Below, piece after piece: positions 55,832-64,000 of a DNA stretch of 64,000 bases. The stretch is from Bradyrhizobium sp. AZCC 1693 (lineage in GTDB: Bacteria; Pseudomonadota; Alphaproteobacteria; Rhizobiales; Xanthobacteraceae). Below the pieces are notes generated by a model, which saw only the letters and a program-made list of their open reading frames with translations, was not told where the DNA came from and searched no databases. Location: the NCBI RefSeq assembly GCF_036924745.1, contig NZ_JAZHSD010000001.1, positions 1,922,001-1,986,000 on the forward strand. Reading direction: 5' to 3'. Position numbers and translations under genes: made by a program. The first letter of the stretch is position 1; every line of letters begins with the position of its first letter.

Positions 55832-58351
55832 ATGTTGAAGCACCTGCCAGTTCCGCTATTGATCGCCGCCCTCGGACTTCTCGTGCTGCCGCCGGTGCTG
55901 CTCGCGCTTGGCTTGACCATGACCTCGGCCACCGAGGTCGTCACTTACGCGCTGGCCTGTATGGCGCTGAACATTCTGGTCGGCCATACCGGCCTTGTGT
56001 CTTTCGGCCATGGCGCGTGGTTCGGCCTTGCCGCCTATGCCGCCGCCCTGCTGCAGCGCAACTGGATGCACGATTCGTTTTTCGGCCCGACCCTTGTCGG
56101 CGTCCTGAGCGTAACCGTGATCGCCGCTGCGTTCGGATTCCTAATCCTTCGACGGCGCGGTGTCTATTTCTCGCTGCTGACGTTGGCTCTGGCGGCGATG
56201 CTATACGCGGTGTCATTTCGCTGGACCGAAGTCACCGGCGGCGAAAACGGCCTCGGCGGTATCACACGGCCGACGCTGTTCGGCTTCAATCTGGAATCCT
56301 CCACAAATTACTACTGGTTTGTCGCAATAATTGCGTTCGCAGCGCTGATCCTGCTATGGCGATTCCATAACTCGACGGTCGGTAGCGTGCTGGTAGCGAT
56401 TCGCGAGAACGAGCAGCGCGCCCGTTTTCTCGGCTATCCGACCAACCGCTACAAACTCGCCGCCTTCGTTCTGTCCGCAGGGATCACCGGACTTGCCGGC
56501 ATCCTGCTGCTTTATCAAAACCGCATGACCTCCGCCGATCCGATCTCGGTCTCGTTCTCCGGTGATCTGCTGGCGATGGTCGTGATCGGCGGCATGCGCA
56601 GTTTCCTGGGCCCCGCGCTCGGCGCGCTGTTCTTCATCCTGTTCCGCGAATTTCTGGGTATTTATACCGAGAACTGGCTGTTCTGGTTCGGTCTGGTATT
56701 CGTCGGCTTCATCGTGTTTTCACCGACCGGCCTGATCGGTGTCGGCGAGCGGCTGATAGCGCCGTTTCGCAAGAAGACAACAGAAGATGCCGCAATGTCG
56801 GCGCGCCGCATCGAACTCTTGCCGCTGCCTGAATTTTTGCGGCCCAAATCTCACATCCACGGACCGGTGCTTGCCGCACGCCACATCGTCAAGAGTTTTG
56901 GGGGGATCAAGGCCGTTCAGGGCATTGATATCTCCATCGCAGACCGCACGCTGCATGCGTTGATCGGCCCAAATGGCGCCGGCAAGACCACGGCGTTCAA
57001 TCTCTTGTCGGGTATGTATCCGCCTGACGAGGGCACGGTATCCTTGATGGGCCAGCCGATCGCCGGACATACACCGGAGGAGATCGCCGGAGCAGGCATC
57101 GGCCGCTCGTTCCAAATTACCAACCTTTTTCCGGCGCTCAGCGTTGGCGAAAACATCCGTCTCGCCGTGCAGGCGCGGCATCCGCGCCGCTTCGATCCTG
57201 TCACCAATGCCCTGTCGATCGACGCGATCAATGCCGAAACCGACGCTACCATCCGCTATCTCGGTCTCGCGGGCATTGAAAAGGCCGAAGCGGGCAACTT
57301 GTCCTATGGTGGCCAACGCCTTCTCGACATGGGCGTGGCGCTCGCCACCGCACCGCGCGTGCTGCTGCTGGACGAACCGCTGGCGGGGCTTGCCGCGGCG
57401 GAGCGCGAGCGGATCGGTGCCATTATCAAGCGCATCTCGTCGGATTTGCCAGTGCTGCTGGTCGAGCACGACATCGACCGGGTGTTTCAGCTGGCGGATC
57501 ATATCACGGTCATGAACGAAGGCCGGGTCCTGCTCGACGGCACCGTCGACGAAGCTCGAGCCAGTGCAAAGGTGCAGGAAGTCTATATCGGTTCCGGCGC
57601 CACCGAGGTTGCCGCGCGCCCGCGAGAAACCGCGGCCCGTGTCAACGCGTTGCTGACGGTCAACAATATCGACACCTTCTACGGCAAGAGCCACATTCTC
57701 AACGATGTCAATTTCACGCTGCACGAGAACGAGATCATGGCGCTGCTGGGTCGCAACGGCGCCGGCAAGTCAACCCTACTGAAAACGCTGGTCGGCATCG
57801 CGCCAGCGTCGCACGGATCGATCAGACTCTCCGACAGCCAGCTTATCGGCAATTCGTCGGCGCAGAATGCGCGGCTCGGGATCGGCTACGTGCCACAGGG
57901 CCGCGGTCTGTTCGCGGGCATGAGCGTCGAGCAGAATCTTGAACTTGGTGGGCTGAAGCGCCAAACCGGCAATGGCGTGCATTGGACTCGGGAGCGCATC
58001 TACGAATATTTCCCGCGGATTCGAGAGCGGCTCGACAGCCCAGCGGATTATCTCTCGGGCGGCGAACAGCAGATGGTTGCGGTGGCACGCGCGCTTTCGG
58101 GCGACGTGCGGGTATTGCTGCTCGATGAGCCCTTCGAAGGCCTCGCTCCAACCATCGTAGAGCAGTTGTTCGAAACCTTCGACCGGCTGCGCAGGGAAAT
58201 CGCAATCATCATCGTCGATCACCATCTCGATCTGGCGTTAGCGCTGTCTGATACCACGGTAGCGCTGGAGCGCGGCCGGGTGATCCACCAAGGGCCGTCC
58301 AAAGACTTGCGCCACGATCTCGACCTGCGCCGCAAGGTGCTCTGGCTGTGA
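55832..58351 (+). CDS. fused LivM-LivG-LivF ABC permease/ATPase
   Basis: 839-residue triple fusion. Residues 1-310 are a LivM-type permease (ALNILVGHTGLVSFGHGAWFGLAAYA). Residues ~350-595 are a LivG ATPase: Walker A GPNGAGKTT, signature LSYGGQR, Walker B VLLLDEPLAGL, with the LivG-type insertion IGRSFQITNLFPALSVGENI. Residues ~605-839 are a LivF ATPase: Walker A GRNGAGKSTLL, signature LSGGEQQ, Walker B VLLLDEPFEGL. It starts 10 bp after livH. Together with LivK and LivH it makes a complete importer from only three genes. Confidence 0.92.
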   Translation: MLKHLPVPLLIAALGLLVLPPVLLALGLTMTSATEVVTYALACMALNILVGHTGLVSFGHGAWFGLAAYAAALLQRNWMHDSFFGPTLVGVLSVTVIAAAFGFLILRRRGVYFSLLTLALAAMLYAVSFRWTEVTGGENGLGGITRPTLFGFNLESSTNYYWFVAIIAFAALILLWRFHNSTVGSVLVAIRENEQRARFLGYPTNRYKLAAFVLSAGITGLAGILLLYQNRMTSADPISVSFSGDLLAMVVIGGMRSFLGPALGALFFILFREFLGIYTENWLFWFGLVFVGFIVFSPTGLIGVGERLIAPFRKKTTEDAAMSARRIELLPLPEFLRPKSHIHGPVLAARHIVKSFGGIKAVQGIDISIADRTLHALIGPNGAGKTTAFNLLSGMYPPDEGTVSLMGQPIAGHTPEEIAGAGIGRSFQITNLFPALSVGENIRLAVQARHPRRFDPVTNALSIDAINAETDATIRYLGLAGIEKAEAGNLSYGGQRLLDMGVALATAPRVLLLDEPLAGLAAAERERIGAIIKRISSDLPVLLVEHDIDRVFQLADHITVMNEGRVLLDGTVDEARASAKVQEVYIGSGATEVAARPRETAARVNALLTVNNIDTFYGKSHILNDVNFTLHENEIMALLGRNGAGKSTLLKTLVGIAPASHGSIRLSDSQLIGNSSAQNARLGIGYVPQGRGLFAGMSVEQNLELGGLKRQTGNGVHWTRERIYEYFPRIRERLDSPADYLSGGEQQMVAVARALSGDVRVLLLDEPFEGLAPTIVEQLFETFDRLRREIAIIIVDHHLDLALALSDTTVALERGRVIHQGPSKDLRHDLDLRRKVLWL

Positions 58352-58652
58352 GAGGACCGCGAGGAAGGATGATCGACACATCGCCGTCGTAGGCACGCCG
58401 GGCTTATCGGACGGCCTGGGCCGCGATTTTTGCCCGCGCCGGACGGGAACTTCCACGCTCACCCATCCTTTCTGCTGAAGTTTCTCGCCGCCAAGCATTT
58501 GTGGGACGGTCACCCTTCGCGTATTTAGGCGTTATGGAACGGCGATGTCCGTTCTTCTCTCGACAGCCGACATTCCGCGCCCCACCTGCGATGTCCGCTC
58601 CGTGCCATGAGCCGACATCGCTCCAATCAAGCAGCGATACTTGTCAGGCTCC
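58352..58652. other. intergenic, nothing recognised
   Basis: About 300 bp after the Liv operon. GATGTCCG/GCCGACA-type repeats around 58545-58615 resemble non-coding debris common in Bradyrhizobium. No gene seen. Confidence 0.35.
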
Positions 58653-59075
58653 TTAGCGGCCGTAGGGGAAGCAGCGGTTGCGATCGAGTGTGAGACCGAA
58701 ATGCGCTCCCAGCGCAGCGATGGCCGCTTCCTGCTGAGGATAAGGATCGGCATTGGATGCGGCAACGATGATGATCCGGAACCCGCCGCGATCCTTGCCA
58801 CCCGGTGGCAGCATCGCTGTAGTCAGTGCATTGCCCTCCCTGTCGCGCAACGTGAGGAAAAGCGGCATCTCTCGCTGTACATGGGCCTCGAGGCCGATGT
58901 CGCGCTCGATCGCGTTGGGCCGCTCCGGACGCCAGGACTGGACTGCCTTCTCCCGCTCGCGGCAGAAATATTTCTCGACTGTGTGGCTCATCAGGCGCGA
59001 CTCATGCGCCGCTTCACCTTCCGTCTCGATACGGAACCAGGTCTTACCCTTCGGCGCGTCGCAAACATACTGCAT
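58653..59075 (-). CDS. 140-residue hypothetical protein
   Basis: MQYVCDAPKGKTWFRIETEGEA opens a soluble protein with FRIIIVAASNADPYPQQEAAIAALGAHFGL near the end. The ATG at 59075 follows GGACGGGCG; the frame is open to 59162. I recognise it as a conserved-hypothetical type of Bradyrhizobium. No domain can be named. Confidence 0.6.
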   Translation of the reverse strand: MQYVCDAPKGKTWFRIETEGEAAHESRLMSHTVEKYFCREREKAVQSWRPERPNAIERDIGLEAHVQREMPLFLTLRDREGNALTTAMLPPGGKDRGGFRIIIVAASNADPYPQQEAAIAALGAHFGLTLDRNRCFPYGR

Positions 59076-59389
59076 TTCGCCCGTCCTGCGATCGCCGCAA
59101 TTCGAGGGCGGCGGGCCTGCAAAACCAATATGAGATTCGCTACCGTGTATATAACGCTGCACGATCGTATAATCGGAAGTGCGGCTGCAACACCCGCGCG
59201 ACTATTGCCTGAGAGGCACCGCGCCAGTCGACGCGAAGGGCCAACGCACTAAATCGCTGCGCGATAGCCCGCTGCGCGGGGAGCCCGACCGCGAGCACGG
59301 TAGCCGGGGTCAAGATCGTCGATAGCGCGCGGGTCGCCCTGTCTTGAAGATCGAGGTGTCGTCAACCTCATTCAAGACAGGAGTTTCCT

Positions 59390-60310
59390 ATGAGTACGGA
59401 TGCTGTCAGCCCGCTGCGCCAGCGCATGATCGAGGACATGAATGCGCGCAAGCTCTGTGCGGGCACGCAGAGAGGCCATATCAGCAGTTGCAAGCGGTTC
59501 GCGGCGTTTGTGAAGCAGTCCCCCGACACGGCCACACTTGAGGACATCCGCCGCTTCCAGCTGCACCTGGCCGAGACGGGCGCGAGCATCTGCAACCGCA
59601 ACCGCATCATGACCGGGTTGCGGTTCTTGTTCCGCGTGACGCTGCGCCGATTGGACCTTGCGGCCGAGATCTATCATCTCCGCGAGCCTCAGAAGATCCC
59701 GCTGGTGATGAGCCAGGATGAGACGCGGCGCCTGCTGGCCGTCGCCGGCAGCCTCAAGGCCCGCCTCCTGCTCAGCCTCGGCTATGGCTGCGGGTTGCGC
59801 GCCGGCGAGGTGGTGCGGCTCAAGGTCAAGCATATCGACAGCGCGCAGAAGATCATTCGCATCGAGCAGTCCAAGGGGCGCAAGGACCGTAATGTCATGC
59901 TGTCGTCAAAGACGCTCGATCTGTTGCGGCAATGGTGGAAGGCGCGCCCATCGCGTCACGATGCGCAAACGCCCGTGCCGGAACGCTGGCTGTTTCCCGG
60001 CACCAGGGCCGGCAAGCCCATGACCACCCGCCAGCTCAACCGCCTGTTTCATGAGGCGGCCGATGCGGCCGGGATCAGGAAGGGCGTGACGCTGCACGCG
60101 CTGCGCCACAGCTTCGCGACCCACCTGCTGGAGGACGGCACCGATATCAGATTCATCCAGGCGCTGCTGGGTCACGACAAACTGGACACGACGGCGCGCT
60201 ATACCCGTGTCGCCACCGGCATGATCGCGGCGATCGAAAGCCCGCTCGACCGGCTGTCGCAGCCTCGCAAGAGACCCAGGAAGAGCAGGAAGAACCCGCC
60301 GCCGGCGTAA
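59390..60310 (+). CDS. site-specific tyrosine recombinase
   Basis: 306-residue integrase-type protein. The N-terminal SAM-like domain precedes the catalytic domain with Arg in GYGCGLRAGEV, HALRHSFATHLL, LLGHDKLDTTARYTRV (nucleophile Tyr). It precedes the IS91-type transposase by 12 bp, a pairing seen in a subgroup of IS91 relatives. The ATG follows ACAGGAG. The Lys/Pro-rich tail is unusual but harmless. Confidence 0.9.
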   Translation: MSTDAVSPLRQRMIEDMNARKLCAGTQRGHISSCKRFAAFVKQSPDTATLEDIRRFQLHLAETGASICNRNRIMTGLRFLFRVTLRRLDLAAEIYHLREPQKIPLVMSQDETRRLLAVAGSLKARLLLSLGYGCGLRAGEVVRLKVKHIDSAQKIIRIEQSKGRKDRNVMLSSKTLDLLRQWWKARPSRHDAQTPVPERWLFPGTRAGKPMTTRQLNRLFHEAADAAGIRKGVTLHALRHSFATHLLEDGTDIRFIQALLGHDKLDTTARYTRVATGMIAAIESPLDRLSQPRKRPRKSRKNPPPA

Positions 60311-60322
60311 CGGCCGGGAGCT

Positions 60323-61543
60323 GTGTCGCGTCCAGCGCTGGAGGTCGCGGATATCTTGCGCGACCACGGGGCGGCGTGGCGGCGCGCCAATGCGGGCCAC
60401 GTCAGTCTCGGCCAGCTGAAAGTCATGAGTGCGATCGAGCGCTGCCGCACGGCGGCGCTCGGCGGCCATGTGGCGCGCTGCGAGAACGAGACCTGCGCCC
60501 ACACCGTCATCGCCTACAACAGCTGCCGCAACCGGCACTGCCCCAAGTGCCAGGGCGCTGCGGCCCGCGAGTGGCTGGCCGAGCGCGAGGCCGATCTCCT
60601 GCCGGTGCCGTACTTTCATGTGGTGTACACGCTGCCGGCGCAGATCGCCGACATCGCCTATCAGAACAAGGCGGTGATCTACGACCTGCTGTTCAAAGCC
60701 TCGGCGGAGACCACGCTCACGATCGCGGCCGATCCCAAGCATCTCGGCGCTCGCATCGGCTTCATGTCGGTGCTGCACACATGGGGTTCCGCGCTGACGC
60801 ATCACCCGCATGTCCACATGGTCGTGCCGGGTGGTGGCCTGTCGCCGGACGGATCGAAGTGGATCGCGTGCCGACCACGCTATTTTTTGACCGTGCAGGT
60901 TCTCTCGGCGTTGTTCCGCAGGCTGTTTCTGGAGATGCTGGTCGCGGCTCACCACGCCGGCCGCCTGCAGTTCTTCGGCGAGCATGCGCGGCTCGCCGAT
61001 AAGGCTGCATTCGCTGCCTATCTGACGCCACTGCGCGAGATCAATTGGGTGGTCTACGCCAAAGAGCCGTTCGCCGGGCCCAGGCAGGTGTTGCGCTATC
61101 TGTCGCGCTACACCCACCGCATCGCGATCTCCAATCGCCGGCTGCTGTCCGCCGACGAGAACGGTGTCACCTTCAAGTACAAGGACTATCGGATCGAGGG
61201 GCCCGCCCGCTACAAGGCGATGACGCTGGCGACCGACGAGTTCATCCGGCGCTTCCTGATCCACGTGCTGCCGAAGGGCTTCCATCGCATCCGACACTAT
61301 GGCCTGCTCGCCAACGGCGCCCGAGCCGCAAACATTGCGCACGCGCGCCAGCTGCTCGCTCAGCCGGCGCGCCCTAAAGAACCCGAGACGCCCGAAGCCG
61401 CGATCAACGAACCCCGCGTGCTGCCGCGTCCATGCCCGTGCTGCGGCGCCCGCATGATCGTCATCGAGACTTTTGAGCGCGGCTGCGAGCCGAAGCACCG
61501 CCCCACACCGGCGCCGGCGCCGATCAGGATCGACACATCATGA
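60323..61543 (+). CDS. IS91-family transposase
   Basis: 406-residue rolling-circle transposase. The N-terminal zinc-binding part is CENETCAHTVIAYNSCRNRHCPKC; the HUH motif is HHPHVHMVVPGGG; the catalytic tyrosine region is YLSRYTHRIAISNRRL. A C-terminal CPCCGARM zinc knuckle is present. A GTG at 60323 is the start. Full length. Confidence 0.9.
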   Translation: MSRPALEVADILRDHGAAWRRANAGHVSLGQLKVMSAIERCRTAALGGHVARCENETCAHTVIAYNSCRNRHCPKCQGAAAREWLAEREADLLPVPYFHVVYTLPAQIADIAYQNKAVIYDLLFKASAETTLTIAADPKHLGARIGFMSVLHTWGSALTHHPHVHMVVPGGGLSPDGSKWIACRPRYFLTVQVLSALFRRLFLEMLVAAHHAGRLQFFGEHARLADKAAFAAYLTPLREINWVVYAKEPFAGPRQVLRYLSRYTHRIAISNRRLLSADENGVTFKYKDYRIEGPARYKAMTLATDEFIRRFLIHVLPKGFHRIRHYGLLANGARAANIAHARQLLAQPARPKEPETPEAAINEPRVLPRPCPCCGARMIVIETFERGCEPKHRPTPAPAPIRIDTS

Positions 61544-61560
61544 GACCATCGCCGCCGATC

Positions 61561-61921
61561 AACGACCGCAGTGACAAGCGCTATTCTGGCCGGCTCTCAG
61601 CCGGCAGCGCCCACGCTCGCATCGCTGTGCTGGATTCACCAGCAGTCGCGCGACCAATCTTGTCGCGCGACGCGCAGATCGCTCGTTCATACCGACGCAC
61701 ACCCCTACGCGTGGCAGAAACCCGATCATCGCAACCGCTCCGGTCCAGTCTTCTCAGGCCCGAGCCCGCCGCAAAATCCCCATAGCGCCCGCTGCACCGT
61801 CAGCGCCCCACCTCCCGCGATTTCGTGCCTTGGCGCTTTTCGGACGCCGGCCGTCGGTGCCCGGGGATAGCTTCGTCATCCCGGCATCCGAAAACCTGCA
61901 CAATTTCGGAAGTGAACGCAC
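61561..61921. other. intergenic, nothing recognised
   Basis: About 360 bp between the IS91-type element and the binding-protein fragment. Possibly part of the IS91 terminus; no gene seen. Confidence 0.35.
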
Positions 61922-62184
61922 TCATTCGATCACCTCGTCGGCGAACGACAGCAATGTCGGGGGCACGGCAATGCCGAGCGCTTTGGCGGTCTTGAGGTTG
62001 ATCACGAAGGTAAACTTGCTCGCCTGCTCGATCGGGAGATCGCCGGGCTTGATACCGCGAAGTATTTTCGCGACATAGCTGCCCGCATGGCGAAAGCCGT
62101 CCGCGAGGTCACTTGAATAGGACATCAGAAGGCCGGCGCGTCCCCATTCCGGGTATACGCCGACCTCGGCTTTGCCGACGCGGC
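61922..62184 (-). pseudogene. ABC substrate-binding protein, C-terminal fragment
   Basis: About 87 codons read GVYPEWGRAGLLMSYSSDL...YVAKILRGIKPGDLPIEQASKFTFVINLKTAKALGI and end ADEVIE. This is the C-terminus of the ABC_sub_bind family abundant in Bradyrhizobium. The upstream part is replaced at about 62185 by the IS5-type relic. The much longer frame to 62968 is antisense to that relic and is not coding. Confidence 0.72.
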
Positions 62185-63031
62185 AACGAGAGGCATTAGA
62201 GTTCTTCCAGCACACGTTCCCGCACGAGCGCTCCGACTTGAGCCATTGGCGCAAGCGGTTCTGCGACAAGCTGGAACTGCTGCTGGCCGAGAGCCTTCGG
62301 GTGGCGCACGGCAGCGGCGCATTGCGCAGCAGGACCTGGCCCGGGTCACGGTCGATACCACGGTGCAGCCCAAAGCCATCAGCTTCCTGACCGACGCCAA
62401 GCTGCTGCATGCGGCGATCCGGGGCCTGAACTGGCTGGCCACGAGCCACGGGGTTCGGCTGCGGCAATCCTATCTGCGCGTCGCCAAGCGTGCCGCGATG
62501 ATGGCCGGACGCTATGCCCACGCCAAACAGTTCAACCACCATCGCAAGCAATTGCGCCTGCTGCGCGCCCGGCTTGGCTGGATCGTCCGCGACATCCGCC
62601 GCAAGATCGAGGGCAACACCGAGCTTGAGGCGGCCTTCGAGATCGCTCTGGCGCGCGCCAGCCAGATCCGCTCGCAGCAGCAGCGCCAGCGCGGCTACAA
62701 GCTCTATTCTTTCCATGCCCCGGAGACCGAGTGCATCGGCAAGGGCAAGGCCTCGGCGCCGTACGACTTCGGCGTCAAGGTCTCGATCGTCACCACCAAC
62801 GCCCGCGCTCCCGGCGGCCGGTTCGTGCTGCACGCCAGGGCGCTGCCGGGCAATCCCTATGATGGACACACCCTGCGCACCATCATCGAAGATACCCAGA
62901 AGCTCACCGGCCGTGAGATCGAGCGCGCCTATGTCGATAAGGGATATCGGGGCCACGATGCCCCGCATCCGCGCCAGGTCTTCATCTCCGACCAGAAGCG
63001 CAGCGTCTTCGGCGCTATCAAGCGTGAGCTC
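62185..63031 (+). pseudogene. IS5-type transposase, truncated and frameshifted
   Basis: Transposase sequence begins mid-protein (FFQHTFPHERSDLSHWRKRF), shifts frame near 62330, then continues as VTVDTTVQPKAISFLTDAKLLHAAIRGLN to DKGYRGHDAPHPRQVFISDQKRSVFGAIKREL. The N-terminal ~60 residues and the C-terminal part with the catalytic Glu are absent. Inactive relic. Confidence 0.8.
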
Positions 63032-63046
63032 ATGTCAGGGCCGGCC

Positions 63047-63388
63047 TTAGATATTTCCTATGTTGCGACGGAGAGTTAAGGAGGCTTCCGTGAACAGCTG
63101 TTGTCCGCGACCAATATCTTCGTATTTCATCGCCTCCAGCAGCAATTGCAGCGCCTCGCGCAGCCGTAAATCACAATCATTGAACAATGCGTTTCTCAGC
63201 GCCTGCTGCGGGGCCGCATCGTCGATAACGACAATATTTCCGCATCCGTCCTCCGGCGCATGTTCGTTCAATTGAAACAGCTTGATCATGTTGCGGGCAT
63301 TCTCGATCATGATGATGAGATTGGGAATGACCGCCCGATACAAAATTGAAAAAATCTCACTCGGAGATTCGCTTGGTGGTTGCCTCAT
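63047..63388 (-). CDS. 113-residue protein near chemotaxis gene
   Basis: Helical protein (SEIFSILYRAVIPNLIIMIENARNMIKLFQLNEH, later LRLREALQLLLEAMKYEDIGRGQQLF). Family not recognised. The ATG at 63388 follows GACGGGCG; a TTG at 63421 is possible. The IS5 relic abuts its end, so the native C-terminus may have been altered. It is third after the receptor gene on the same strand. Confidence 0.5.
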   Translation of the reverse strand: MRQPPSESPSEIFSILYRAVIPNLIIMIENARNMIKLFQLNEHAPEDGCGNIVVIDDAAPQQALRNALFNDCDLRLREALQLLLEAMKYEDIGRGQQLFTEASLTLRRNIGNI

Positions 63389-63443
63389 GGAAGCGCCCGT
63401 CTCTGATACGTCTGTGTGCAAGACGTATTGTTAAGTAAATCTT

Positions 63444-63773
63444 TCAAATATCCACTTTCTTCTGTATCGCGCGCTTTATGCGCGATAGCCTTGCCGATTC
63501 GAACAACAGTGACGCGTCTATTGATTTCATTTGATGCTGGATTTTTTCACGTGTTTGCGGATCGTCGATCAAACCAACAATGCCATAAAGCGTCTTGAGA
63601 CTTCTCTGCAGTACATCGATGCTGTGACTCAATGTTTCGCACCTGCTTGCGGCCGCGACAATTTGATCCGCCGTTGCTCGCGGAGGCATTTGAACAACAT
63701 CGATTTGAATGGCGTCGGCAGATGGATGGGTGGGCTTGGTCGATCTTTCCAACAGTTGAACTACGGTCCCCAT
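63444..63773 (-). CDS. 109-residue protein near chemotaxis gene
   Basis: Helical protein (ATADQIVAAASRCETLSHSIDVLQRSLKTLYGIVGLI, REKIQHQMKSIDASLLFESARL). The ATG follows AAGGGAAGACG. It lies 76 bp downstream of the chemoreceptor stop and 55 bp upstream of the next gene; probably one operon. Family not recognised; a receptor-associated role is only suggested by position. Confidence 0.55.
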   Translation of the reverse strand: MGTVVQLLERSTKPTHPSADAIQIDVVQMPPRATADQIVAAASRCETLSHSIDVLQRSLKTLYGIVGLIDDPQTREKIQHQMKSIDASLLFESARLSRIKRAIQKKVDI

Positions 63774-63849
63774 CGTCTTCCCTTTTATTTCTATTCAGCA
63801 AATGTGCCAGGTGTCTGGCCCCCGGGTTGGAGGCCAGCCGTCGTCGCCA

Positions 63850-64000
63850 TCAGGCCGCCCGCACCGTAGTCAGGAAATTGCCAACCTCTAGCTTGAGGCG
63901 GTTGCTTTCGAGGGAAAGCGATTGCGCCGACCCAAGCACCTGCGATGATGCCGTCCCGGTTTCGCTCGCGCCGCGTTGTACGTCGGTGATATTCGAGGCA
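63850..64000 (-). CDS. methyl-accepting chemotaxis protein, C-terminal end (partial)
   Basis: The last 49 codons read SNITDVQRGASETGTASSQVLGSAQSLSLESNRLKLEVGNFLTTVRAA, the tail of alphaproteobacterial chemoreceptors. The gene continues beyond the window edge. Confidence 0.8.
   Translation of the reverse strand, partial: ASNITDVQRGASETGTASSQVLGSAQSLSLESNRLKLEVGNFLTTVRAA

Larger units (their letters stand above)
59338..61560 (+). mobile_element. IS91-type element with tyrosine recombinase
   Basis: A nested inverted repeat (CCTGTCTTGAA 59338-59348 with TTCAAGACAGG 59371-59381, and an inner GAGGT/ACCTC stem) marks the left side. A tyrosine recombinase and an HUH transposase follow. The right end, near the hairpin CCGGCTCTCAGCCGG just after the transposase, is approximate. 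Rolling-circle elements make no target duplication, and none was found. Confidence 0.7.

Noticed and set aside
59906..61498. 530-codon minus-strand frame across the IS91 genes
   Set aside because: Antisense to two well-supported mobile-element genes.
61922..62968. 348-codon minus-strand frame as one gene
   Set aside because: Only its last ~87 codons resemble a binding protein; the rest is antisense to the IS5-type relic.

Overview
The window looks like a chromosomal accessory region of a Bradyrhizobium-like alphaproteobacterium (Nitrobacteraceae). The protein styles, GC-rich codon use, a CIRCE-controlled groESL pair, an HWE-type histidine kinase, DUF1488/DUF6894 small proteins and several IS families all fit that group. 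The assignment rests on recognition of protein families, not on a database search.

Layout. (1) 1-13.5 kb: a catabolic regulon. It comprises an outer-membrane porin gene split by a head-to-tail IS21-family dimer; an operon of alpha/beta hydrolase, acyl-CoA-dehydrogenase-like flavin monooxygenase, FAH-family hydrolase and nitroreductase; a TetR regulator; and an FMN reductase. Three promoters share one palindromic operator-promoter, TATGYC-N5-GGCATA-N15-GCATAMC. (2) 13.5-22.3 kb: decayed DNA, then an oxidative cluster (MetA-type porin, SnoaL-like, Rieske oxygenase, GlcG/HbpS) divergent from an AraC regulator and a cupin gene. A repeated 16-bp AraC-like site links them. A LysR pseudogene and an orphan ABC permease follow. 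(3) 23-43 kb: a stress/carbohydrate and microprotein region. It holds GH13 + GT4, and ManA + GT4 + GH130 operons, groESL, an HWE kinase with a single-domain response regulator, and many proteins of 35-130 residues. (4) 43-50 kb: M24 peptidase, MFS transporter, alpha/beta hydrolase and FAD monooxygenase, divergent from a LysR regulator, with a collapsed tctB/tctC relic. (5) 50-53.5 kb: a tRNA-Gly 3' fragment (probable attachment-site scar) and an intact IS256-family element with an 8-bp target duplication. (6) 53.5-58.4 kb: a branched-chain-type ABC importer (LivK, LivH and a LivM-LivG-LivF triple fusion). (7) 59-64 kb: an IS91-type element with a tyrosine recombinase, a truncated ABC binding-protein gene, an IS5-type relic, two unrecognised genes and the 3' end of a chemotaxis receptor gene.

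The most novel-looking signal is a leader element present three times (about 25.9, 33.0 and 40.45 kb), always just upstream of a small ORF. It has two predicted stem-loops: TCACCG...CGGTGA and GAGYG-TTG-YGCTC. The second keeps pairing through G.U changes. A CCCGCC/CTCC stretch could pair with the ribosome-binding site. Two of the three copies head the operons that carry the glycan enzymes. The third heads a microprotein operon whose first product is a paralogue of the 35-residue membrane peptide at the second site. This suggests a post-transcriptional regulon of stress and carbohydrate genes.
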